From Nymphaea colorata (taxonomy: Eukaryota; Streptophyta; Magnoliopsida; Nymphaeales; Nymphaeaceae): a DNA stretch of 64,000 nucleotides. Positions 12,801 through 26,406 of the stretch are shown here, in pieces. Within the stretch, counting starts at the first letter, position 1. Every line of letters starts with the position of its first letter. A model generated the notes under the pieces. The model was not told the origin of the DNA. It worked only from the letters and a program-made list of their open reading frames with translations, and did no database searches. The DNA is taken from positions 13,133,858 through 13,197,857 of the forward strand of contig NC_045144.1 in assembly GCF_008831285.2 (NCBI RefSeq), given 5' to 3'. A program made the translations under genes and the position numbers.

Positions 12801-15800
12801 GGAAGGGTAACAACCAATCTATTTAGCTCGTTGAAGGCCTCATCTAGACTGGGAAAATTTGATTATGTAAGCATTTGAGCCTTGGTTGAGTAATCTGATG
12901 ACAATCCAACTAGAAATTTAACAACAATCTTTTGCTCCATATGGGACTTGAGACAATGCTTGCAGGGAGGTTTTAAAAAATTCATCTTTTCATAAGCAAA
13001 CTTCAGTTTTGTACAATATTCAGTTAAATCCATGTCATCTTACTGCATTTGTAACAGTTCTTGCTGAACTTGTAGAACTTTGTTGATGTTCTTGTCTTGG
13101 AAGTACGTCTGCTGGAGAGAATTTCACATAGCTTTAACTGAATTATAATAGCATAGCCCTATTCAACAATAAGTTTTCGGATCTTCCATCTAGATCCAAA
13201 ATCCAACACATTGAACAATGTCTCACGTCATTCGATGTCCTTGTATTCTGCATTCTTGTAAATTGTGTTGCAGTATTCTATGTCCTTGTGATATGTGAGA
13301 AGTCTCTTAGGATTCTATGATTGAAGAGTCTCTTAGGATTCAACAATTGCAACTGATTGAGTATTATAAATATGGGTTATGTAGACCATCTTGGTCACGG
13401 CCTCTTCTCCTCAGCCTCTCTCTGTCTCATTTTGTAAGCTTTATGTCTCGGCAGGTTTGGCTGGAGCGGGTCCAGACCTGAGCTCCACGCGTGAAGAGGA
13501 GCCCGACGCCTCTTCTCCCTCGTCTTTCCTCTCGGTCTCCCTCTTCATTGCCTCTCTTGTTGCAAGCAAACGCCTGACGCAGAGAAGAGGAAGGCAGAGG
13601 TTTGGTAGCGGCAACGACTGGGCCAGCGGAGGAAGGGCGATGGTGGCGGCGATGGCGTTGCACAGGTAAGCCGTCGGTCTCTCCCTTTGCCTCTGTCTTT
13701 TCTTTCTTCTTCTTCCTCGCCCTCCACCGTGCCTCTGACCTTCTTCCTCCCACGCCCCTCACTCGCCCTCTCGTCTCCCTCTCCCTCTCACGTATTTGTC
13801 TCTCCCTGTGCCCATGCTCTCTCCTCTGCCCAAACTCTCTCGGTCTGCACTCCCTCTCTCCTGCAAGCCCTCACTTTTCCATGTGCTGCTGCTCCCACTC
13901 GCAGCCCTCCTCACTCGTGCATCTCTCTACTGCCCATCCCTTACTACTCTCCCGCCAGCTCTCTCCTGCACTGTCTCACTCCTTTGCAGCGTCCCTCTGT
14001 CCACGTACTCTCTCTTTTGTCTGTCTCTCTGCTGCACTCTCTTGTTACCACCAGCCTCCTCCCACTCACATCTCTCGTGTTTTCTCTCTCGTTTTCAACC
14101 TCCCTCTCCCTTGTTGTTCCTTGCCTCTCCCAACCGAACCAATCCCTCTCAGCCGAAACTCCTTTTTACCTTGCCGAGTGCCCCTCTAATGGCAGATCCT
14201 CCTCTTGAACGCATTTTCACTTTTTCTCTCTAGTTAGCGGCTGTTGGATTGGAATTGCAGTTTGGGGACACATTTTTCTCTTCTTAACAGCGAATAGAAG
14301 ACATTGGTGGTGGCATTGCATGATTTTTGCCGCTTGGGGATCACTCGAACACTTGAGGTGGCTGCCGGGAGCATTGCAGCAGTTTGGACTCTAAGATTGA
14401 GGTGAGCGAGGCCTAATCAAGCTTAAATTGCCTAATAATTTCTGTTGGCGCATGTATAATTAATGATTGAGCATGCTAAACTTAAGATTTGATGGTTTAG
14501 AATGCATGATAGCGATTTTGCTTTTTGGGTAAAGTCTAGAACTATTTTGGAGGGGCGATGATCCATGTCTACAATGATCTTTTAAGCATGGAGAATTGAT
14601 TTTCGAAGCGATTTGAAAACATGATAGAGATTTTGATGTTGTTCAGAAGGTTTAGAACCGTTTTAGCAAGCTCAAGAAATATGCTTCTATTGATGTGCAT
14701 ATATGTCGTATGTTGGGAAGCTTAATTGCGGGTAGACGCCTCAACTAAGGAAGCAAAGGAGAAACGTATTAGTGATTGGTTCAAATCAAAAGTGCGGGCT
14801 TAAATCGTTTGGTGACAACCTCAAATAGTTGGGAAGAAACCTATTGGGAGGCTTGGGGTTGATACTACCCGTCGACACCCTCTTGAGGCGATGACCTATG
14901 CCTCAATGATTGTATTTTATATTTGTATAGATTGTAAAACTGAACGAGTAAAGAATTTATCACTTGCTTATGTTTGCAAGTACACTGGGCACGTTAAGTA
15001 GACGTTGAGCGAAAAGATTCGAAGCTCGAGGCATTTTGGGGTAGTTTGGTGATGCACAGCAGGTATGGCAGCATTCTAGGCAAATCCCTGGCTGGGGCCA
15101 ACCTTTGAATGTGTGTTTTCAGGATCATTGGATCCTATTACTGTGTTGTGATTGAGTGTATGTATGCATGTGATTGACTTGTTATGTGATAAGATTAGAA
15201 AGAATAATCTTTGATTTTACCTCGAAATCTGCCCTAACTCCTCTTTATATAGACTAGAGGAGAGAGAGAAGTTACAAGAGAACCATCTAAAGGAAAAGTT
15301 ATTACAAAAGTACCCTCTTAAACCTAAAATTGAATATAAACACATCTTAACACTCCCCCTCAAGTTGGAGCGTATATGTCGAATAGGCTCAACTTGGAAC
15401 AGCAGCTTTGGAATGGTCCCCTTGCAAGAGCCTTAGTAAAGATATCAGCCGTTTGCCCTGTAGTTGAAATGTGTGAGGTACTTACAAACCCCTTTTGAAT
15501 CATGTCTCTCGTATAGTGACAATCTACTTCAACATGCTTGGTTCTTTCATGAAAAGCCGGATTATTAGCAATAAACAGTGCAGCTTTGTTATCACATAAC
15601 AGTTGCATAGGAAGAGGCACTTCGACAGTAAGATCCAACATCAGGGATCTAACCCACATAACTTCAGCAGTACCCTGAGCCATAGCTCTATACTCAGATT
15701 CTGCACTTGATCTGGCAACCACAGTTTGCTTCTTACTCTTCCATGTAACCAAGTTGGATCCAATAAACACACAAAATCCAGTAGTGGATTTTCTGTCCGA

Positions 15801-18800
15801 GGGGCATCCTGCATAGTCGGCATCAACATACACAGATATAGTGAGTGAGGTACCACTCTGAAAGAAGAGTCCCGTTCCTGGTGAATTCTTTAGATACCTA
15901 AGAATCATCATAGCAGCATCCCAATGAACTTTCTTGGGCTTATCCATAAATTGACTCACTCTGCTAACAGCATAGGCAATGTCAGGTCGAGTAACAGTGA
16001 TGTATAGGAGCTTCCCAACAATCCCTCTATACTGTCTCGCATCAACATCTTCAGTATCATCATCATACAAGCGGGTATTGATATCCATAGGCGTGGATGC
16101 AGGCCGACACCCCAGCATCCCTGTCTCTTGCAAAACATCAGTAACGTATTTCCTCTGGCACATGATAAGGCCCTTTTGATTTCTGGCAAACTCAATACCA
16201 AGGAAATAACGTAGTTCACCAAGGTCCTTGGTGACAAAGTGTTGTCCAAGGACATCCTTGATGTTGGAAATCCCCTGATCATCATCCCCTATAACAATGA
16301 TATCATCAACATAGACAAGAACTATCACCGTACCTGTAGAAGTCTTCTTGACAAAGAGGGAATGGTCGGCCGAAGAACGTCTGAAGCCCTCATTCTCAAT
16401 ATTCTCTGACAATTTCTGAAACCAAGCTCGAGGACTCTGTTTCAGACCATAAATCGCCTTTCGCAATCTGCACACTTTCTGACACTCCCCCTCAGCAACA
16501 AACCCTGGTGGTTGCTGCATATACACTTCTTCATGTAAGTCACCATAGAGAAAGACATTTTTGACATCAAGCTGTGAGAGGGACCAATTCTTGCTGACAG
16601 CCACAGCAAGGAGAATCCGTAAAGAAGCATGTCGTGCCACAGGAGAGAAGGTATCATAATAATCAACCCCATAAGTTTGGGTATAGCCTTTTGCAACCAG
16701 ACGAGCCTTATATCTGTCAATACTGCCATCTGCTCTGTATTTGATAGTAAAGACCCATCGGCAACCAACAATGGCTGCATCAGCTGAAGGAGTAACAAGT
16801 GTCCAGGTGCCTCTAGACTGAAGAGCATCCATCTCTTCTTGCATAGCTGCTGCCCATTTGGGATCAGAGAGAGCATCCATGGGATTCTGTGGAAGAGCAA
16901 TAGCCGACAGCCCCTTGACAAACTGTCGGTACATAGGGGTGAGTCTATCCATGGATAAATGACCAGAGATAGGATGCAAAGTGCAACTGCGTTTGCCTTT
17001 CCTTTGAGCAATGGGCATATCAAGTTCATTAGGAGCATGAACATGCTCGTGACATTCTCCTATGTCATCATTACATAAACAATTGTCAGTTGAGTTTGTG
17101 TCAGGAATTACCTTGGGCGTGCTGGGTGAAGGCACAGGTGCACATTGAACAGGCGCAACAGGTTTAGTACGACGTTGGTAGACAGCCCCAAAACGTGGAT
17201 CAACTGGGTTTGGACAACTCATGAGAGGTAGAGGAAATTGGACTTCATCATTTAATTCAGGCGCCCTTAATTGAGTTCCATTTGGGGAGAAGAAAGAGGT
17301 TGATTCAAAAAATGTAACATCAGCACTCACATAATACCGACGAGTAGAAGGATCATAACATCGATATCCCTTTTGAGTGCGGGAATAACCAACAAAGATC
17401 GTTTTGATGGCCCGAGGAGACAACTTATCTCGCCCAGGACCAAGCAACTGAACAAAGGCAACACATCCAAAAACACGAGGTGGAACAGAAAACAAGTCTC
17501 TGTCAGGAAAGAGGACAGAGATAGGAATAAGGTCTCCCAACACAGATGACGGCATTCGATTAATAAGATAGCATGCTGTGAGAACAGCATCTCCCCAGTA
17601 AGAATGGGGAACATGGCTATGTATGATAATGGTTCTGGCAACATCAAGAATATGACGGTGTTTCCGTTCAGCAACCCCATTTTGTTGGGAGGTATAGGCA
17701 CAAGAAGTTTGGTGGATGATACCCTTATCCCTGAAAAATTGTTCCAAAGAGGAAGCACAGAACTCAAGAGCATTGTCAGAGCGCACAATTTTGACACAAG
17801 TATCAAACTGAGTCAGAATTTCATTGATAAAATTTTTGATTACATGACCCACTTCAGATTTATGCTTCATAAGAAAAACCCAACTAACACGACTATGGTC
17901 ATCGACAGCAACAAGATAATATCGATGACCTTGAAGATCAGGTGTACGACTCGGACCCCAAACATCAAAATGAAGTAACTCAAACACAGAATGGCTACTT
18001 CGACTGGGCCGCGGAGGAAAGGATGACCGATGGTGTTTGCCCAACTGACAAGACTCGCATTGAAAAGAAGACTTAGGAGACAGCTGAGGAAGAACATGCA
18101 GCAGTTTCTGAAACGGTAGATGTCCAAAACGTAAATGCCAAGTATAAGCCGAGGATGAGGACGACCCTGCAGAGGTAGACCCAGCAAAGGGAAAGGGATG
18201 CACTAGCCTGTAAAGACCTCCCTGTTCACGGCCACTGCCAATCACCCTGCCCGTCAGTATATCCTGAAACACAAGAGAAGAGGAGTCAAATATCGCACGA
18301 CAGTTTAAATCTCTGGTAATCTGACTGATAGATAGTAGGCTATGTGGGAATTCTGGTGCATGAAGAACATGTTGCAATGGTAATGATGAAGTAAGTTGGA
18401 CCTCTCCAAGTCCAACAACTGGAGAATATTTGCCATCTGCTAGAATAACCAAGCGACCAGGTGGAGTAGGGACATAAGAAGTAAACTGTGCCTTGTCTCC
18501 ACAGAGATGTGTCGATGCACCCGAATCAATGAGCCAATCTGTAGTGTCAGAATACATACCAGATGAAGACGCACTGGCAGCAGTAGTGATAGTAGAGGTG
18601 GTCGGAACAGGAGCTTGTTGAGGTCTATCTCCAATCAAGTGTCTCAACTGAGAGATAATATCATCTGCACGTAACTCACTGGAGGAAACATGATGCTGAG
18701 TCTTAGGCTGCTCTGGAGAATCAGTAAATACAGTCTGATTAGCAACAGCTGGACGACCATGTTTCTGCCAACACTTATCCACAGTGTGACCAATGCGATG

Positions 18801-21800
18801 ACAAAACTGACATACTGGGCGCGAAGGGGTATTGCCACGGCCACGGTATCCTCGTCCTCTGGCAAAGAGGGACCCACCTCTGCCACGAGTAGCAAGCATA
18901 GCAGAAGTGGTATCAAGAACAGTCGATGAAGGGATTGGAATTCTGCTTAGCCTACTATAAGCTTCATCAATAGGAGGAATCGAGGGACTAGTGAGCATCT
19001 GATTCTTTGCTGATTCATAAACAGAGTCTAATCCAGACAGAAATACTCCGACCATAAGCATATCTCTGTATGCCTTCTGTTGTTCACACTTACATGCAGG
19101 AAAGTAGCTGTTTAGTCTCTCAAACATGGACTTGAGACTAGAATAATAAGTATGTAGAGGGCGACCATCTTGGCGCATCTGATGAATATCATGATGAAGC
19201 TGCATAATTCTTGTTTCATTCCTTGCTTGTGAATAGGTGGCTGCAAGGGAATCCCACATATCCTTTGCACTTTCCTTATGCAGGACTTCATTGGCAATGT
19301 CTTGAGTAAGAGTACCAACAATCCATACCATAACCAACGAATTATCTTTAAACCAAGTAGTATATTTTCCTACCTTCTGTACGGGCTCGGGCTCCAATAT
19401 AAGATGTTCCTTCTCATGAGCGATCAAGGTTCTTTTTACTTGCATGGCCCACATCTCGTAATTACCCCCATCCATTTTGGTGATAAAGCTGGAAAATGGG
19501 GAACTCTTCATCTCTCCCGACGACACAAAGGAAGAGGTATTAGCACCGCTGCTAATTTCAGACATCGCTCAACACAATGGAGGAAACCGAGCCACGGAAT
19601 AGGAAGTGCAGGCAAAAAGAAGACAATCACATATCGAAAGACAACATGCTGATCATGAAGCAGTTAACGCAGGCAGCAATCCATAAGTCTGATCGGCTGG
19701 AAGAGGCAACAACAGAACTGAACGAAGAGAGATACCAGAGACGACAGCGAAGACGCTGAGAGGAAAATCAGCGTGCAGAGCAGCGGCGGAGCAGAGGAGA
19801 GTGGTGGAGACAGCAGAGGCGATGCAGCGAAGACGCTGAGAGGAAAATCAGCGTGCAGAGCAGCGGCAGAGCAGAGGAGAGTGGTGGAGACAGCAGAGGC
19901 GATGCAGCGTGCAGCGGCGATTCAGCAGCAGCGGAGAAGCAACAGCGACAGACGGCGGCGGCGGGCGGAGGTGACAGCCACGGCGGGCAGCGGCGAAGAT
20001 GACTGCAACAGCTGACGGAGGCGTCGGGCGGAGAAGACAGCGACGGGCGGAGGCGTCGGGCGGAGAGGGCAGCGACGGGCGGAGGCGTCGGGTGGAGAGG
20101 TCAGCGACGGGCGGAGGCGTCGGGCGGAGAGGTCAGGACAGCGACTGGCGGAGGCGTCGGGTGGAGAGGTCGGCGACGGGCGGAGATGGGTGGACACGAG
20201 CGGGTGGAGGAAGCGCAGCGATGGGCGCGGTCAGGCGGCGGGCGGCGCCGCTCAATCGGCGCGCCAAGGAGGAGGAGACGGCTGCTGCTCTGATACCATG
20301 ATAAGATTAGAAAGAATAATCTTTGATTTTACCTCGAAATCTGCCCTAACTCCTCTTTATATAGACTAGAGGAGAGAGAGAAGTTACAAGAGAACCATCT
20401 AAAGGAAAAGTTATTACAAAAGTACCCTCTTAAACCTAAAACTGAATATAAACACATCTTAACATTATGAGATAAGTTTTGTTTTGAAAATTTCTACTCA
20501 ATTGCATGTGCATGCTAGAATTGATAACTGCTTAGGACAGATGAGGTGGGGTATCGAGTCGAGTATCTCTTCGACCCCAAATGTGCATTAGAAAGCATCC
20601 TATAATGATAATTGCATAGGACAGCTATGAGCCAATCACGGATCGGGACTACTCTTTGGATCGACACTACTCTCTGTGGTTTGGCTAAGTTTTGAAAGAT
20701 GTGATTGATGTGTGTGATTAATGTAAATGTTGTGATATGTTGCACATGCATTGTTGTGAGCTGAATGCAAATGAATGAAATTGAAGGGTAATTGTACTCG
20801 TAATGTTATGACGGCTAGCTAAGAATGTTAACTATATGAGCAACCCTCTGTGTGGAGGCAATTGGAGGTATGGGTGCACTCGCGAAGTAAACCAACCTCA
20901 TGAGCTAGTCGGTCATTTTGTGAATGTGCTTTCATAATGATAGGTAAGAAAGAATAAGAGATGAAAGACCAGTGGGTTGTGGCAATGTGTTTGGGAGGTG
21001 TCCCGCCTTCGCCATTGGTCTCGCCTGCTCGGAGCGCAGGCGGTGCAAGGCCTCAGGGTACCGTTGTGTGATGTGCTTGGAGTGTTAGGCTCCCGCCTTC
21101 CCAAACTGGGTGTCCTAAGAAAGGCTGAGAAACTATCCTTGGAATTCACACATCTATGGACGATTGTTCTTCCGTTGCAGCGCGAATGAATCCATATCGT
21201 TTCGGGCCACCATGGGGGTTGTCTCCCAACTGTAGGTCGCCCGTGGTGTGCATGTGTCTGTGTTTGCACCCAATTTACTAAAGCTAATGTAAATGAAAAG
21301 AATGTGAATGAGTGTATGTGATTGTTGAATGTGTTTTGTATGACCATTGAGAGGCCTTTACATGTCGTGGTATATGTGAGGCCGTGAGGGGCCTTCTTGA
21401 CAAGTCACGTGACTATATGCCCTATCACAACATTATGATAGTGATTTGCTTTCGTAATTGTTTATCCTAGATTTGAGCCCTTACCTAAGAGAGTTAGGGA
21501 ATTACTTGGGGTGTTTCCATATGCGAAGGCTAAGCCTTATGTTGTTTTATTTTTCAGGTTTTGGCGGACCCGGGGCAGCAGGTTGATCAGATGGCTCAAC
21601 TCACATCCTACTGAGGAGGTTTTGGGTCTTTTGTAGTATTGGCGCGTCATGTATTGGTTTTATTAATGTCTTGTTTTTGTTAGGCATCAATGTCATGGTT
21701 TTGGGGCATTTTGTCTGTTAAAGAGTGGTTCTGCAATATTAGAAAGTTGAATAGTAGTTCTTTAAATATTTTCTTATATTTAGTGGACTGATTTTGTAAT

Positions 21801-21865
21801 TGTTATGTTGCCAACCCTAATCTCTTTTAATATGAGATTAGGTCACGTGAATAAGCAAGAAAGTG

Positions 21866-21901
<36 letters not shown>

Positions 21902-24900
21902 TCTCTCTCTCTCTCTCTCTCTAGACCTAGGGCTGTGTGATCTAGGGTTTCACGCCTAGGGTTCCCTTCTCCTCTCATCTCTCATCTCTTCCGCCAAACT
22001 AGGGTTTCACACCTAGGGTTCTTGTTGTTTACAAAACAAGCAAGTTGATTGGTTGGTTGGATAGGGGCTAATCACGTTTTTAACATGTGAAAACATGATT
22101 AGCACCCTTGTGTTGCTGCTGCTGTCGTGAAGTTGCTGAAAGCTGCTGCCGTTGAAGCTTATCACGTAGCTGAAATGGTGAATCAGATTAGACCTTGCTG
22201 CAAAATCAAATCTAACTCAAGTGCAGCCGTGGAAGATGTGTAGGCCAAAGAATGTCGGATCTGCTAGGGCAGTCTGATTTGTTTAGCCGTGTGATGCCTG
22301 GTGGATTCTCACAGGCAAAGGTATGTCAGTCTTTTTCCTGCATCATTGAAGTGAGACAAGTTTGAAATTGTAAGGAGTAGGCAGATTTTTGTTTTCTCTC
22401 TGCATCGTTGAAGTGAGACAGGTTTTCTCTACTGTCAAACTTGTGCTTGTTTGCTACCTATTATCGACATCTGAAAGTGCTGCCTGCTATCCACGTCTGA
22501 AAACAGTCCGCCAATTTGTTTTGTGTTTCTGTTCAACCTGATCCTTAAGTGGATCTCGTAGAGGTTATTGTTGCTGTAATCAGATTTTTATGTTGACTGT
22601 GTGGGGCAGAGTCAATCTACTGCTTGTGGATATAATTTTATGTGAGGAGCAGAATGATCTACAGATCGTGGATATGAAATCTATAAGTTGAGGTCTCATT
22701 AGTTGTGGACTGCTGCTAATCGTAAAGTTCCTGCTTGTTTTGCAGCCATCGGCTGAAATTATTTTGTTGAGTTGCTGCCTGAGTTAGTGCCTATCTTGCT
22801 GCCTGTTTCAGTGAATTTCTGAGTTGATGATTAGAGCCATAAGTGTGTTCCAGATTCTTCTATGCTGTCGTGCCTTGGTTGAAGTTAACCACTGCACCTT
22901 ACACATACATATTGTGAATACAATTCTGGTTGGAATTTTACTATGGCTGATGGTAATGTGTCTGAGGGTTCCAATGACTACAAGATGGCTGAAAATTCCT
23001 TCTCATATGCCTGCACGACTGTGATAGACTCTTCCCTCTCTGTTGGTGCTCCTACCGATGACCCAGATATGATGTGGATGATAGATTCTGGCGCCTCCAA
23101 GCACTGTTGTAATCAACCATATATTTTTTCATCATTAGTCAGGTTCTCTACACCACAACATGTCAGACTGGCAAATGGCAAGCTATCTCCTGTATTGGGC
23201 AGCGATGATATTTATCTCCCACATTTAGGCACTATTACCCACATGCTCTATGCTCCACAGTTTCCTGTTAATTTGTTATCTGTTAAGCAACTTGCTATTG
23301 ATTTAAAGTGTAGAGTCATTTTTGACCCTGGTACATGTTCTTTTCAGGATTTACTAACTGGGAAGATGATTGGTGGCGGCCATGAACGTGAGGGTCTCTA
23401 TTTCTTGTCTGTCCCAGTAAATGTTGCTGCCTCTTCATTCTCCTCAAAGCCTTCTCCTTTTCAGTGGCATCTCACACTGGGTCATCCTTCAGTGTCAAAA
23501 CTTCGTTGCATGCTTCCAGGTATTACTATATCAGAGTCCTTCTTATGTGATGCTTGCCAATTAGGCAAACATACACGGAGTAGCTTTCCTTCGAGTCAAG
23601 AACCATCTAGTCAAAGTCCATTTGATCTCCTTCATGTGGATGTATGGGGTCCTAGTCGGGTTCCTTTTCACTCGCGTTTTCAGTATTATCTTGTTTTGGT
23701 TGATGATTTTACTCGAGTCAGTTGGGTATTCTTGTTACGGGAAAGATCCGAAGTCATATGTATTCTTCCTAAATTTGTCAAGGAAATAAAAACTCAGTTT
23801 GGTTTCATTGTAAAAAATATTCGCACTGATAATGCTCTTGAATTCAAATCTTCCGTTCTACTTCAGTTTTATGCCAATCATGGAATTCGGCCTCAATTGT
23901 CCACACACATCCCAACAAAATGGTGTTGCCGAACGCAAACATCGACAACTCCTAAATGTGGCCCGTACCCTCATGTTGCATTCTCACATGCCTGCATACT
24001 TTTGGGGGGATGCTATTCTTACTGCATGTTACCTCATTAACAGATTACCCTTGTCAGCCATCCAAGAACGTATTCTCATTCAACTTTTATATCCAAATCG
24101 ACCACTATTTTATATACCTCCCAAAGTATTTGGATGCACTTGCTTTGCACACATCCTAGGCCCAGACAAAAACAAACTTGCTGCCCAAGCCATCAAATGT
24201 GTATTTATTGGATACTCTGCAAATAAAAAAGGATATAAGTGCTTTGATCCCCAGACCAAGAAAGAGATTATCAGTGTGGATGTTACATTCTTTGAGTCTT
24301 GTCCTTATTTTTCTCCTTCGAGTCCTCCATCTGAGATGCCTATACCGGTTCCTCTTCCTATTCCACCAGTGTCACTTGAGTCGATCCCCCCATCTCAATC
24401 TATGTCATGTAAACGTTTTCTTGATCATCCATTAGTTTACACTCGTCGTTTGGGTCCTTCTCTCAACCGCCCACCAGCGTCTTCTCAAGAGGTAAGCTCC
24501 ACTGATAAGACTGACACAGGTTTAAATGATGATCACACTGCAGATGATCTCCCCATTGCTATTCGCAAGGGCAAGCGACAGTGCACACTACATCCGATTT
24601 CTAATTCTGTCTCTACTGACCATTTGAGTACAAGGTTGGTGCAGTTTGATCGATCTTTGTCTAACCACATCATCCCGTCTTCTCACCATCAAGCCTTGTT
24701 AGATTCAAGGTGGCGGCAAGCCATGCAGGAGGAAATGGATGCTCTTATCTCTCGGGAGACTTGGGATTTGGTGGATCCACCGATGCACTGTGATGTGGTT
24801 GGCTCCAAATGGGTGTTCACCATCAAGTATCATTCTGATGGTTCAGTTGAACAGTTCAAGGCACGTCTTATTGCTAAAGGATATACACAGACTTATGGCG

Positions 24901-26375
24901 TTGACTTCTTTGAGACTTTTTCGCCCGTGGCTCGGTTGGGTACTATTCGACTGATTATATCTCTTGCTGTCCAGCGAGAGTGGCCTCTATTTCAGCTGGA
25001 TGTGAAAAATGCTTTTCTGTATGGAGACCTGTCTGAAACCGTCTATATGCAGCAACCACCTGGTTTTGAGCGATAAGGGGAGTGTTCCAAGGTATGCAAA
25101 TTAAAGAAGGCTATTTATGGACTTAAACAGAGTCCTCGTGCATGGTTCCATAAGCTAACTGAGGTTTTATCTAAGTGTGGATTTCAACGATCCCAGCTTG
25201 ATCACTCATTGTTTATCAAGCGAAGCACATCTGGTATAGTGATATTGATTGTATATGTGGATGATATTGTTCTCACTGGAGAAAGTAATCAAGAAATAGC
25301 TCAGATAAAGGAGTTTTTACAACAACACTTTGTCACAAAAGACCTTGGACAACTCCGTTATTTTCTTGGTATTGAGGTGGCTCATAGTAGTAAAGGAGTT
25401 GTAGTGTCTCAACGAAAATATGCTCTTGATCTTATGCAGGAAACAGGTTTATTGAGAGCTAAACCTGCCACACTTCCCATGAATCCCCGAATTCATATAC
25501 ATGATGATGAATCAAAGCCTTTTGACTCTAGATCTTACAGATCTCTTGTAGGGAAACTGCTGTATTTGATGGTCACTCGCCCCGACATTAGCTTTGCTGT
25601 GAATAAGCTAAGTCAATTCATGGAAAAGCCTCGAAAGGTTCATTAGGATGCTGCTCTAATGATTGTCAGATACTTGAAATCAGCCCCGGGAAAGGGGTTA
25701 TGGTTTAAAAAGGGAGATGGTGTTGACATCGAAGCGTATAGTGATGCTGATTATGCAGGATCTGTAGATGACAGGAAGTCTACCACAGGTTTTTGTGTCT
25801 TTGTGGGAGGTAATCTTATTTCTTGGAGGAGCAAGAAGCAGAATGTAGTGGCTCGATCTAGTGCTGAGTCGGAATATAGGGTTATGGCTCAAACTGCGGC
25901 TGAAATGTCATGGGTCAGATCATTACTTTTAAAGTTGGTTGTTTCAGTGAATCTCCCAATGAAGATGTATTGTGACAACAAGGCGGCTACCTATATTGCT
26001 AACAATCATGTTTTTCATGAAAGGACAAAACATATTGAAGTGGATTGCCACTATGTTCGGGATTTAGTTCAAGAAGGAATTATTAGCACTATTCATGTCT
26101 CCTATGTCTCCTCTGAAGATCAGGCAGCTGATATGTTCACCAAGGCTCTTCCCATAGGCGATTTCCTAAGAGGTTGTAACAAGTTGAGCATGATTGATAT
26201 CTATGCTCCAGCTTGAGGGGGAGTGTTAAAGAGTGTTTCTGCAATATTAGAAAGTTGAATAGTAGTTCTTTAAATATTTTCTTATATTTAGTGGACTGAT
26301 TTTGTAATTGTTAGGTTGCCAACCCTAATCTCTTTTAATATGAGATTAGGGTCACGTGAATAAGCAAGAAAGTGT

Positions 26376-26406
<31 letters not shown>

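Larger units (their letters stand above)
15187..20464 (-). mobile_element. Cop-C: complete, apparently intact Ty1/copia retrotransposon
   Basis: This 5278-bp element has 166-bp LTRs (15187-15352 and 20299-20464) that differ at one position (15330 T, 20442 C). It is flanked by perfect TTATG duplications (15182-15186, 20465-20469). It has a perfect primer-binding site, a polypurine tract, and one uninterrupted polyprotein frame. It sits inside sL2. LTR identity of 99.4% means a recent insertion. Every part needed for autonomous movement is visible; whether it is transcribed is unknown. It lies in the sense direction of the host gene. Confidence 0.92.

Noticed and set aside
13602-14233. Three overlapping long plus-strand ORFs rich in Ser, Leu and Pro
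   Set aside because: They arise from the CT-rich block of solo LTR sL2. Low complexity, with overlapping frames all open; the same happens at 3287-3638 and 44348-44836.
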